A stretch of DNA of 64,000 bases, taken from positions 62,001 to 126,000 of the forward strand of contig JAHDEC010000003.1 in NCBI GenBank assembly GCA_020629035.1, read 5' to 3'. This stretch comes from Saprospiraceae bacterium (GTDB lineage: Bacteria; Bacteroidota; Bacteroidia; Chitinophagales; Saprospiraceae). The position numbers and the translations under genes are program-made. The notes under the pieces were generated by a model. The model searched no databases, was not told the DNA's origin, and saw only the letters and a program-made list of their open reading frames with translations. This document shows, piece after piece, positions 8,812 to 16,842 of the stretch (position 1 is the stretch's first letter; every line of letters starts with the position of its first letter).

Positions 8812-9315
8812 ATGCTCAACAGAAAGCGCCGGTACGGAGAAAAGGGTCCCAGGAAATGGTTTAACTATGCCTTTATCCTACTATTTGTACTCTTAGCTTT
8901 TTGGTTAATCCTGTCTCTTATTCAAGGCAAAAACCCTATGGAAGTAATCCAAACAGCTTTTGCCAAAGAAGATAAAGTAGAGATTAGCCAACAAGAAACT
9001 GCGCTTAAAAAAACAATAGATAGACAGCAAGAGATTATTGATTCTCTCCAACATAGATTAGATGTTATTGAAGGTATTGATGGTTTAAAGAAAGCCAAAG
9101 TTAATGTGAGTGGGAGCCATCTAAATGTTAGAACCTCAGCATCTATTGCTGCTCCACTAGCTTTTAAAATCAATGCTGGGAAAGAGGTGAATATACTAGA
9201 ATATGATGAAAACACCTACGTGTTAGACGGTCGTACTGGTCAATGGTGCAAGATTATATACATGGGTAATGAAGGATGGGTTTGGGCTAATTACCTTGAA
9301 GTCCTAGAAGATTAA
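8812..9315 (+). CDS. Membrane-anchored coiled-coil SH3b-domain protein
   Basis: A 167-residue protein with a basic N-terminus, one transmembrane helix at about residues 18-38 (FNYAFILLFVLLAFWLILSL), a short coiled coil at about 60-88 (KKTIDRQQEIIDSLQHRLDV), and a bacterial SH3 domain at about 98-165 (GSHLNVRTSASIAAPLAFKI, GQWCKIIYMGNEGWVWANYL). SH3b domains often bind cell-wall peptides. It begins 5 bp after the isomerase stop, so it is very likely co-translated with it. Specific function unknown. Confidence 0.85.
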   Translation: MLNRKRRYGEKGPRKWFNYAFILLFVLLAFWLILSLIQGKNPMEVIQTAFAKEDKVEISQQETALKKTIDRQQEIIDSLQHRLDVIEGIDGLKKAKVNVSGSHLNVRTSASIAAPLAFKINAGKEVNILEYDENTYVLDGRTGQWCKIIYMGNEGWVWANYLEVLED

Positions 9316-9318
9316 ATC

Positions 9319-9501
9319 ATGCCTAGAATACTAGTTTTTTTCGCTTTAATTATTGGTTTTGTATACCTATCTAGAACGTTAAAAAGAATAGCCCAGGATA
9401 AAAGAAAATGTCCAAAATGCCATGGTAAGGGATATACCGAAGAAGGGATTAGAGCATATAGAACCGATTGTCGTTTTTGTGATGCACAGGGTTACCTTTA
9501 A
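9319..9501 (+). CDS. Small membrane protein with paired-Cys zinc-ribbon motif
   Basis: A 60-residue protein. A hydrophobic N-terminus (RILVFFALIIGFVYLS) is followed by CPKCHGKGYTEEG and CRFCDAQGYL, a CxxC...CxxC arrangement like a single DnaJ-type cysteine-rich repeat (CxxCxGxG). It probably binds one zinc ion. It starts 3 bp after the SH3b gene and lies 27 bp before fbp, so it belongs to this operon. No function is known to me. Confidence 0.75.
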   Translation: MPRILVFFALIIGFVYLSRTLKRIAQDKRKCPKCHGKGYTEEGIRAYRTDCRFCDAQGYL

Positions 9502-9528
9502 TTATTCACAAAGAAAAAAAATACATAC

Positions 9529-10533
9529 TTGGGAAAATTAATAACATTAGGAGAGCACATAGTCCAGAATCAAGGTAAATTTCCAATGGCAACTGGTGAA
9601 CTAACTGCTTTATTAAGTGGTATAAAACTAGCTGGAAAAGTAGTCAATAGTGAGATTAACAAAGCAGGGCTTGTCGATGATATTATAGGCCAACAAGGGA
9701 ACACTAATATTCAGGGTGAGGAGCAGCAGAAGTTGGATGTTTATGCTAATAGAATTTTCAAAGAAGCCTTGGGTGCAAGAGCTGTAATTTGTGGATTAGC
9801 TTCCGAAGAGGAAGATGATTTTGTAGCCTATGAATCCAGCGTTTGTCAAAATGGAAATTATGTTATTCTGATCGATCCTTTAGACGGGTCTTCTAATATA
9901 GATGTGAATGTTTCGATAGGCACTATATTTTGTGTTTATCAAAGAAAATCGCCTCAGGGAAGTCCAGCTGTCCTAGAAGATTTTTTACAAAAAGGAAGAG
10001 AAATTGTTGCCGCAGGTTACATAGTTTATGGTTCATCGACAATGATTGTTATGTCGACTGGACAGGGTGTACACGGTTATACCTTTGATCCCTCTATTGG
10101 AGTTTTCTTTTTGTCTCATGAAAACCTAAGATTCCCTGAACAGGGAAAAATATACTCAGTAAATGAGGGTAATTTTCCATTTTTTGACGAGAAGATCAAG
10201 CAATACTTGAGATACTGTAAGGAGCATGATCCAGCATCAAATCGTCCTTACACTGGTCGATACATTGGCTCATTAGTTTCGGATTTTCATAGGAATCTTA
10301 TCAAAGGAGGAATTTATCTTTATCCCTCCACCAGTCTAAAACCTGACGGCAAGCTTCGCCTTTTATATGAGTGTAACCCAATGGCTTATCTAGCGGAGCA
10401 GGCAGGCGGTGTTGCGATAACAGGAAATGAGCATATCTTAGATATACAACCGACCGAATTGCATCAACGTTGTCCACTTATCATTGGTTCTAAGAGCATG
10501 GTAACAGAGCTTCAAGGCTTTTTGGAGGCTTAG
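9529..10533 (+). CDS. fbp: Fructose-1,6-bisphosphatase, class I
   Basis: A 334-residue enzyme that hydrolyses fructose-1,6-bisphosphate to fructose-6-phosphate in gluconeogenesis. The metal-binding motif is [20 protein letters not shown] with Asp116 and Asp119. Other family signatures are [42 protein letters not shown] and [17 protein letters not shown]. The start is a TTG (9529-9531). The stop overlaps the stop of the convergent TonB-dependent receptor gene by 4 bp. Last gene of the isomerase operon. Confidence 0.95.
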   Translation: MGKLITLGEHIVQNQGKFPMATGELTALLSGIKLAGKVVNSEINKAGLVDDIIGQQGNTNIQGEEQQKLDVYANRIFKEALGARAVICGLASEEEDDFVAYESSVCQNGNYVILIDPLDGSSNIDVNVSIGTIFCVYQRKSPQGSPAVLEDFLQKGREIVAAGYIVYGSSTMIVMSTGQGVHGYTFDPSIGVFFLSHENLRFPEQGKIYSVNEGNFPFFDEKIKQYLRYCKEHDPASNRPYTGRYIGSLVSDFHRNLIKGGIYLYPSTSLKPDGKLRLLYECNPMAYLAEQAGGVAITGNEHILDIQPTELHQRCPLIIGSKSMVTELQGFLEA

Positions 10534-12971
10534 AATTCACCACCACCATCTCCTCCGAAGTTTCCTTGTTTTTGTCGCTTCTTTTTTTGGTTGATTCTAT
10601 AGTTTGCACTAAGGTTTACCGAGCTGCCTCTCCATCGTCCTTCTCCTTCTGCATAATAGTCATCTAAATCAAAAATATATCGTCGTTTACGACTACCAAA
10701 TAGATCGTTGCTACTCAAAGAAATGGTTAAGTTGTCGTTTAAAAAATCACGCGAAATTCCAAAGCTTAAAAAGTGCATGAGCTTTCTTCTTCCTTGTAAA
10801 GTATTGGTGGGTCCACGGAAATTATATCTAGCTTGAAAATCTGTTTTCTTGGCTATTTTCAATTTTGTTCCTACTCTTCCTCGCCAGGTAAAATCTTGAA
10901 TCTCGCCAGATTCTAAACCGGTATTTGCTCGGGTTCTGAATTGATAAATATTTGCATTTCCATCAAATCGAATGGCTCTGTTTATGCTGTAATTAGCAGA
11001 AAGCTCCAAACCAATTTGGTCCTGTGTCCCGATATTGTAAGGTTTAATACTAGTTGTTCCATCCGTATTAATCGTTTGTAGGCGCTGGATTAATGCATCC
11101 GTATGCTTGTAGTAAAGTCCTGTAGAGATGGTTCCTTTTTCTAAATACCTTAAGTGATTTAATTCGATTGAGTGTGTGTATTCTGGTCTTAATGTAGGAT
11201 TTCCAGACCAAATGGTTCTATTGTTAGAGAAGGTAAAAAATGGGTTTAAGTACCAAAATCTTGGTCTTGTAATTCTTCGGCTATAATTGATTTGCCAAGC
11301 ACTGGCTGGAGAAGTTTTATAGTTTAAAAACACAGATGGGAATAAATCCAAATAGTTATAGTCTTCTCCTTCATTCGTTTCTATTAATTGTGTCTCTATA
11401 GAAGAGTATTCAGCTCTTAGACCTGATTGTACCGAAAATTTATCCCATTCTTTGCCAATGATGGTATAGAGTGCAAACACATCCTCATTGTAAATAAAGG
11501 AGTTATTAAAGGCATCAAGCGTTGTCCATTGGTCCTCAACCAGCTCCTCTACCAAGAAGGTATTTCCAATATCTCTCAAACTAACTCTAGAACCAGTTTC
11601 TACACTAAGTGATTTGCTCAATGGAAAAGTAAAATCTATTTGTCCAATGATGCTTGCTTCGCCTTCATCATTATTACTCCGCTGGGAAAGGGTGTTAGTA
11701 TTGTTGATTTCGTAAGACTCACTTAATTGTGAACCTTCTACTTCATTACTTTCTGTGTATGTGATAAAAGCAGTAAGGGATTTATCTTTTCTTCCAAAGT
11801 CGTTAGTATATCGAACGGTATACTCCTGATTTAATTCATCTTCGAATTCGTCATCCCTTCGATAAGTAGTTTCAATGTACTCTCTAGAAATATCTGTGTA
11901 GATGGAATCCACGTACTCGTACTCGCTTAAATTGTCTTCATCTGAAATGCTAAATGAGCCCGAGAAAGTAAGCACTTGGTTTTTAGCCAATTCTAGGTCT
12001 AGGCCAGCTACCACGTTTTGATTTAATCCTTTGCGATCTCTAAAATTTTCGTAATTCTGAATAAGTAAATAGTCATCAAATATGAAAAAGCTATTTTGAA
12101 AACCACCTCCTATATTTCTTCGTAAACCATTAGAGTAGTTGAGGAAGTAATTTACTTTTCCAGATTTATAATTGACTTGCCCTCCAAGATTATAGCCAAG
12201 TGGGAAGGAGACACCTGCAGTAAAAGAACCATTAAATCCTTTTCTATTTTCTTTTTTGAGCACGATATTTATAATGCCTGATGTTCCTTCTGCTTCATAT
12301 CTGGCTGATGGGTTAGTGATCACTTCGATACGTTCGATACTGGAAGCTTGAATTTGTCTTAATGCATTTCCGTCTGCATCATTTAACATAGCTGATGGTT
12401 GTCCATTTAATAAGATTTTTACATTACCACTGCCTCTTAGATTTATATTGCCTTCAATATCCACTGAAACACTTGGTACATTGTCTAAAATGTCTTCGGC
12501 AGTGCCTCCTTTGTTGGCTAAGTCACTGCCTACATTAAATACCTTCTTATCTAGTTTAAAAATGGTTTCACTTTTCTCAGCGCGAATTTCTATGTCATCT
12601 AACATGGCTCCTTCAGCGCTTAGAAAAATAATACCGATATCTAAAAAAGGCTTACCTGAAGAAATATCTACATCAATTGTTTGAGTGGAATAACCTAAAT
12701 ATTCTATAATAGCTTTATATTTTCCTTTAGGGACTTTTAGCACAAACTGGCCATTTTCATCGCTAGCATTCCCACCGATTAAAGCCTCTTTTTCGTCAAA
12801 TATGGAAATGGTTGCAAACTCTAAGGCTTGAGAAGTTTCTTCATCTTGGATGATGCCTTTAACTACTGAGAGACCATCACTTGGTTTCCCTTCCCAGTTT
12901 TTTCCTGGTCTCTGACTATACAAACTAGTCTGGACAAGGAATAAACATAAAAGAAGTACACAATTTTTCAT
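10530..12971 (-). CDS. TonB-dependent receptor, OMP_b-brl_3 type
   Basis: An 813-residue outer-membrane protein. It has a signal peptide (1-20, ending SLYSQ), a carboxypeptidase-regulatory-like domain at about 36-125 ([20 protein letters not shown]), and a plug domain at about 130-235 ([40 protein letters not shown]). A C-terminal beta-barrel follows, with the [18 protein letters not shown] and [18 protein letters not shown] motifs of this family. It ends in a Gly-rich tail ([11 protein letters not shown]). The substrate cannot be told. No SusD-like partner lies next to it. Confidence 0.88.
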   Translation of the reverse strand: MKNCVLLLCLFLVQTSLYSQRPGKNWEGKPSDGLSVVKGIIQDEETSQALEFATISIFDEKEALIGGNASDENGQFVLKVPKGKYKAIIEYLGYSTQTIDVDISSGKPFLDIGIIFLSAEGAMLDDIEIRAEKSETIFKLDKKVFNVGSDLANKGGTAEDILDNVPSVSVDIEGNINLRGSGNVKILLNGQPSAMLNDADGNALRQIQASSIERIEVITNPSARYEAEGTSGIINIVLKKENRKGFNGSFTAGVSFPLGYNLGGQVNYKSGKVNYFLNYSNGLRRNIGGGFQNSFFIFDDYLLIQNYENFRDRKGLNQNVVAGLDLELAKNQVLTFSGSFSISDEDNLSEYEYVDSIYTDISREYIETTYRRDDEFEDELNQEYTVRYTNDFGRKDKSLTAFITYTESNEVEGSQLSESYEINNTNTLSQRSNNDEGEASIIGQIDFTFPLSKSLSVETGSRVSLRDIGNTFLVEELVEDQWTTLDAFNNSFIYNEDVFALYTIIGKEWDKFSVQSGLRAEYSSIETQLIETNEGEDYNYLDLFPSVFLNYKTSPASAWQINYSRRITRPRFWYLNPFFTFSNNRTIWSGNPTLRPEYTHSIELNHLRYLEKGTISTGLYYKHTDALIQRLQTINTDGTTSIKPYNIGTQDQIGLELSANYSINRAIRFDGNANIYQFRTRANTGLESGEIQDFTWRGRVGTKLKIAKKTDFQARYNFRGPTNTLQGRRKLMHFLSFGISRDFLNDNLTISLSSNDLFGSRKRRYIFDLDDYYAEGEGRWRGSSVNLSANYRINQKKKRQKQGNFGGDGGGEF

Positions 12972-13134
12972 TTGAATCGTTATTGGGGCGAAAATACGTT
13001 TTGATGTTACGTTATTTTGTTAGGGATGTAACCTTTGCATAGTATTAACAGTATTTTGTTAAACAATCCTTATTTAATGTCTATTAAATATTGAAAGCTT
13101 TTAATTATCGTTTCTTTATCATTAAGTTTATTAT

Positions 13135-13656
13135 ATGCATCCAATAATCGTCCTTCTAGCCATCATGAGTTGTTTATTCGTAATCCCAAGCGATGCCCAT
13201 ACACAATCCTATTCCGATGTCTCTCCTGAGCAGATGGTAAGAGCTGTAAATTACATTCGAACCAATGGTTGTAAGTGTGGAAGAAAGCGAATGCCGCCTG
13301 TGGGACCTATTAAATGGAATGACAAGTTAGAATATTCTGCAGCTACCTATGCTGCTGAGATGGCACGGACTAAAAGGTTTGATCATGTATCTAGAAACGG
13401 AGATAATGTGGGAACAAGATTAGATCGAGCTAATTATTATTGGCAGTATAGCGGAGAAAATATTGGTCTCGGTCAAACCTCATTTAAACAAGCTTTGGAA
13501 GATTGGATTAAAAGTAAAAGTCATTGCGAAATGATTATGGATCCAAGAATGAAAGATATGGGCATTGGTAGATCAGGTAAATATTGGGTTCAGCATTTTG
13601 GAGTGGTTATGCCTGCTAATAGTAAGCGCGGTAGGATGCGATATACTGAAAATTAA
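13135..13656 (+). CDS. Secreted CAP (SCP/PR1) domain protein
   Basis: A 173-residue exported protein with a signal peptide (about 1-24, ...SDAHTQ) and a CAP domain at about 32-160. The CAP pattern is visible: KWNDKLEYSAATYAAEMART, FDHVSRNGDNVGTRL, YSGENIGLGQ, and a C-terminal GIGRSGKYWVQHFG. His of FDHVS, Glu of SGEN and His of SHCEMI sit where the CAP cavity His/Glu residues are found. The molecular activity of bacterial CAP proteins is mostly unknown. Monocistronic, convergent with the anti-sigma gene. Confidence 0.85.
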   Translation: MHPIIVLLAIMSCLFVIPSDAHTQSYSDVSPEQMVRAVNYIRTNGCKCGRKRMPPVGPIKWNDKLEYSAATYAAEMARTKRFDHVSRNGDNVGTRLDRANYYWQYSGENIGLGQTSFKQALEDWIKSKSHCEMIMDPRMKDMGIGRSGKYWVQHFGVVMPANSKRGRMRYTEN

Positions 13657-13686
13657 TGAGCAGAGATTTGCTGCAATTAGCTCATT
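13655..13686. terminator. Inverted repeat between convergent genes, likely bidirectional terminator
   Basis: AATGAGC (13655-13661) pairs with GCTCATT (13680-13686). An overlapping inner pair, GCAG/CTGC, gives an alternative hairpin. It occupies most of the gap between the convergent CAP and anti-sigma genes. There is no strong T-run, so termination efficiency is uncertain. Confidence 0.45.
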
Positions 13687-13687
13687 G

Positions 13688-14449
13688 TTAAATTTCTTCC
13701 AAATTAAATACACCAATTAACTGCTCCATAGATGGTTTTTGTGCTCCTCCCAATGCTTCTATTGTAATTGCATATGCTTTGGTGGATTCAACAAAATCTA
13801 CAGCAAAAATTAGATGGTCTTTCATTTCAAAAACATTAAGGGGTATTGGATCTAGGTCTTCTACTAATGCCCACAATTGAAACCTTTGGTGATTGTTTAA
13901 ATTAGGGATTGATTTTATTTGGAGATAATTCTTGTTAGTAGTAGAATTGGTATGGAAATATATATCAGAAGAAGGATACGTTTCACTTGAGCTGATTTGG
14001 ATTATTTTATGATCTTGGTGGTTTAGATCATTGTAGATTGCTATCTGGCCATCATAAATGGATTGAGTAATTTTACAATCATCCAATTGTTTGGTCAATG
14101 ATTCAAAAGCTTCTCTATGTTTTAAATGTTGATAAAATAGAGTAGAACCCAGCGCAAAAATTAATAAGCTAGCAAATCCAACTATTAGCTTATTCCGTAT
14201 TTTTTGAGAACCAAAAATACTGGAATGATCGGTTAAGTTTAAATTTTTTATAAGATTTTTTGGGGCAGTAACTGAATGTAATTCTGCATATTTAAGAAAG
14301 GTGTCTTCAATTTCTTTTAACTCTGTTTTTAAACTGGGATATTTATTCAAGGCTGTTTCAACTATTTGCCTATCGCTATCGCTGATTGCTCCAGAAACAT
14401 AAAGCTCAAGTAAACCAGACTCTAGTATTTCGTTAATAGTCATTGACAT
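13688..14449 (-). CDS. Anti-sigma factor, RskA-like
   Basis: A 253-residue protein with an N-terminal helical anti-sigma region (residues 5-60: LLELYVSGAISDSDRQIVET), one transmembrane helix at about 87-106 (NKLIVGFASLLIFALGSTLF), and a C-terminal extracytoplasmic RskA-type domain (LQIKSIPNLNNHQRFQLWAL, AYAITIEALGGAQKPS). Its 5' end overlaps the sigma factor gene by 10 bp, so the two are translationally coupled. It should sequester the sigma factor at the inner membrane until a signal arrives. Assignment rests on architecture and neighbour. Confidence 0.85.
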   Translation of the reverse strand: MSMTINEILESGLLELYVSGAISDSDRQIVETALNKYPSLKTELKEIEDTFLKYAELHSVTAPKNLIKNLNLTDHSSIFGSQKIRNKLIVGFASLLIFALGSTLFYQHLKHREAFESLTKQLDDCKITQSIYDGQIAIYNDLNHQDHKIIQISSSETYPSSDIYFHTNSTTNKNYLQIKSIPNLNNHQRFQLWALVEDLDPIPLNVFEMKDHLIFAVDFVESTKAYAITIEALGGAQKPSMEQLIGVFNLEEI

Positions 14450-15033
14450 AATATCAGTATTGTCCCAGTTAGAATAAACATACCTAAAAAGAGATTTTTT
14501 TCGTTCTTTAGCTCTTTTCTTAATTTTTTTACGGCAGTTCGAAGCCTCGTTTTTACAGTGCCAATTGGGATATTTAGTTCTCTGGCAACTTCACTTTGGG
14601 AATAACCTTCAAGAAATAATTTATCAAGGATTATTCTGTATTTTTCTTCGAGTTTAGAAATTAAGCTTTTGACATCAATGGCCGCATTGAGGTTTTCATT
14701 TATATTTTTATCATGTTTTTTAGGATCAAAATGATCCAATTGATTTTGTTTTTGGAATGATTTAAGTCTTATTTTATCTAGAGCTGTATTTCGGGCAACA
14801 CTGTTTAACCAAGTAAACAATGAGCTTTTTGACTCCTCGTACAAGTGTATTTTATCCCAAACTTTCAGCATAGTTTCTTGCATTATTTCTTCTGCAATCT
14901 GTTTATCTCGTACTGTCCTCAGAATGATTCCAAAGATTGGATCCCCATACTTATTATATAGATCAGACAATCCTTGCGGGTCTCCATTTCTTATTAGTAA
15001 TATGATGGATTCATCTTTTTTCAAATGTTGCAT
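14440..15033 (-). CDS. ECF sigma factor (SigK-like) with hydrophobic C-terminal tail
   Basis: A 197-residue sigma-70 protein. Region 2 is at about 25-95 (LYNKYGDPIFGIILRTVRD, QIAEEIMQETMLKVWDKI, SSLFTWLNSVARNTALDKIR). Region 4 is at about 125-175 (YRIILDKLFLEGYSQSEVAR, NIPIGTVKTRLRTAVKKLRK). The last 19 residues (KNLFLGMFILTGTILILCQ) are strongly hydrophobic and lie beyond region 4; this part overlaps the coding start of the anti-sigma gene by only 10 bp, so the tail is not simply forced by overlap. The ATG is at 15031-15033. Confidence 0.9.
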   Translation of the reverse strand: MQHLKKDESIILLIRNGDPQGLSDLYNKYGDPIFGIILRTVRDKQIAEEIMQETMLKVWDKIHLYEESKSSLFTWLNSVARNTALDKIRLKSFQKQNQLDHFDPKKHDKNINENLNAAIDVKSLISKLEEKYRIILDKLFLEGYSQSEVARELNIPIGTVKTRLRTAVKKLRKELKNEKNLFLGMFILTGTILILCQ

Positions 15034-15086
15034 ACATTCATGGTGGTAAGGTAAAGCTATTTATCATACTTCTCTTTTTATTGTAT

Positions 15087-15117
15087 AAAAAAAGGGAAGT
15101 ATGATACTTCCCTTTTT
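15087..15117 (-). terminator. Rho-independent terminator after the CHRD-like lipoprotein gene
   Basis: GGGAAGTAT (15094-15102) pairs perfectly with ATACTTCCC (15104-15112), flanked by A7 on one side and T5 on the other. On the minus strand the hairpin ends in seven Ts. It lies between the lipoprotein stop and the sigma factor start, so the sigma/anti-sigma pair is probably a separate transcription unit. Confidence 0.8.
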
Positions 15118-15135
15118 AAATAGCTCTAGAATATA

Positions 15136-16116
15136 TTATCGTGCAAAAATTCCTAGTATCACATATGTGCTGGGATCTACTGTTGTAACATTCTGTAGTG
15201 GATCATGGATAACAAAAAACCCATCATAATTTGTTGTTATTTCATTGTAGGACATCTCACTGATATTAGTGGCAGCGGCCAGACCTCCGTTTCCTTGAAT
15301 AGGCATGGCGAATAGAGAACCATTTGGCGACTCTTCATATGGAGTGCCATTTGGAGTTGTACTAGGATCAGCCATATCATGTGCATGTGTGTGGTAGATT
15401 TCTCCATCAAGTGTATTTATAATTCTAATAGTGACTCTTGATCTCCCGTCAACCAATTCATCTACCTGAATACTTGAAGCTAAATTTGATGGATGGGTTC
15501 CTGCATATGCATATACTTCGGCAACTTGACCTGTATTAAATTCATAATTAGAAGTGCTTGATGCTAAGTTAGCTATATCTGTCTGAGTCCTAGCAAATCC
15601 ACCAACCACCAAATAACTTGTAATGTCAGTTGTACTTACAGCTTGAAGAGGATCATGAATGACAAAAAATCCTGAATATTCATTTAATAATTCATCGTAA
15701 GACATTTTTGATTCTTGTGAAACTGAAACAGTACCTCCATTACCTGTGGCGACCTGAATAAATACATCGCAATTAGGGGATTCATTATAGGGTGTACCAT
15801 TGGGAGTCATGTTAGAGTCTGCCGAATCGTGGGCATGCATATGATAGCTCTCACCATTAATTGTATTACTTAATGTAATTGTTATCATTGTATTCCCGTT
15901 TTCTAATTCTTCTAAGTCCATTTTTGCTGAAAAATCATTTGCGTGATAACCTGCATACGGCAAAGTTGAGATCGTTTGACCATTATGTATAGCGTAGTCA
16001 AAATTGATTGATTTTAAAGGCATGTCTTCTGTACAAGAAGGAAATATTAAGGTAATAGTCAAGAGAGCAAAAAGGTAAAGGTTCAATTTGGTTTGAATGT
16101 TTTTGTAGCTTATCAT
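15136..16116 (-). CDS. Lipoprotein with two tandem CHRD-like domains
   Basis: A 326-residue exported protein. The hydrophobic N-terminus ends in IFPSC (Cys28), a relaxed Bacteroidota lipobox. Two homologous halves of about 140 residues follow (about 36-180 and 183-326). Each has a YAG-H-N/S start, an HMHAHDSAD or HTHAHDMAD motif, a PNGTPYNESPN/PNGTPYEESPN loop, a GNGG turn, and a GFFVIHDPLQ strand. This pattern resembles the CHRD family, which often occurs beside SigK/RskA-type genes in Bacteroidota. The repeated His clusters could bind metal. It lies upstream of the sigma/anti-sigma pair on the same strand but behind a terminator. Function is not known. Confidence 0.75.
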   Translation of the reverse strand: MISYKNIQTKLNLYLFALLTITLIFPSCTEDMPLKSINFDYAIHNGQTISTLPYAGYHANDFSAKMDLEELENGNTMITITLSNTINGESYHMHAHDSADSNMTPNGTPYNESPNCDVFIQVATGNGGTVSVSQESKMSYDELLNEYSGFFVIHDPLQAVSTTDITSYLVVGGFARTQTDIANLASSTSNYEFNTGQVAEVYAYAGTHPSNLASSIQVDELVDGRSRVTIRIINTLDGEIYHTHAHDMADPSTTPNGTPYEESPNGSLFAMPIQGNGGLAAATNISEMSYNEITTNYDGFFVIHDPLQNVTTVDPSTYVILGIFAR

Positions 16117-16842
16117 TTTATAAGTTTTTATTGATAAAAAGTTTGTTGGAAATGCGAATTAATAGTTGGTTAGTGATTTTAGAAAAGGATCTAAGTGAAC
16201 TCAGATCCTGTTCTAGTGATAAGCCACAGCAGTTATATTCTTTAATTTAATCTGCAGCGGCATTCAAAACCAAATATTTTTTTGGTTAAATCATGTGACT
16301 AATTATTAACTGCACTTCTTAGTTATATATACGGGTACAAAACTCCGATTGGATTTATCCTCTGACCTTTTTTATTGAGTGGGTAGTTTATTTGCTATAA
16401 GACACTCAATTGTTTAGCGTGTCGAGGCCTTTTTATATTAAAATATTATCCACTATAAAACCTATAAGGTTGATGGAATCTTAATAGCGGTGTAAGGAAT
16501 TTGAAAGACCTTGTCCTGAAAATCACATCAAGAATATAGCAAGACTGCTTCGCAATGAGGATGGAATTTTTTTTTAATAAAAAGATATAAAAGAAAGAAA
16601 TGAAGTATATAAGGATTCTTTCTACCAAAAATTTCGGAGAATAACATTAGAGATTTTTTAATTTAATAATTACCACAAAGAAAAAATACACTGCACGAAG
16701 TCCTCTTCTATATTTGCAGCAGAGGTTATCTGAACAATAACTTAATCCCCTTCTAAGTATTTAATTCCCTTTGGTCTGAACAACATCCTCGAATGCGAGG
16801 AGGAATTTTTAATACTTTTTTAATAACCAAAACTTATTTCCC
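16117..16842. other. 726 bp non-coding region with inverted repeats and a possible leader
   Basis: No convincing gene was found. It contains an imperfect 24 bp dyad AGGATCTaAGTgaACTcAGATCCT split as arms 16186-16195 and 16200-16209, and a 7 bp inverted repeat AACCAAA/TTTGGTT at 16268-16287. A TATATTTG box is at 16709-16716 (fits the -7 element; no TTG at the expected -33). The hairpin TCCTCG-AATG-CGAGGA at 16786-16801 lies about 40 bp before the next ATG. The rest is AT-rich without a clear signal. Confidence 0.5.
16709..16716 (+). promoter_or_regulatory. Possible -7 element for the 1439-residue T9SS protein
   Basis: TATATTTG fits TAnnTTTG. No TTG lies about 20 bp upstream, so only half of the promoter pattern is present. 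A transcript from here would have a leader of roughly 120 nt that contains the CCTCG/CGAGG hairpin. Confidence 0.35.

Noticed and set aside
16446-16628. 60-residue minus-strand frame in the long intergenic region
   Set aside because: Low-complexity, AT-driven sequence (runs of Phe, Leu, Ile) without start context or neighbour logic.
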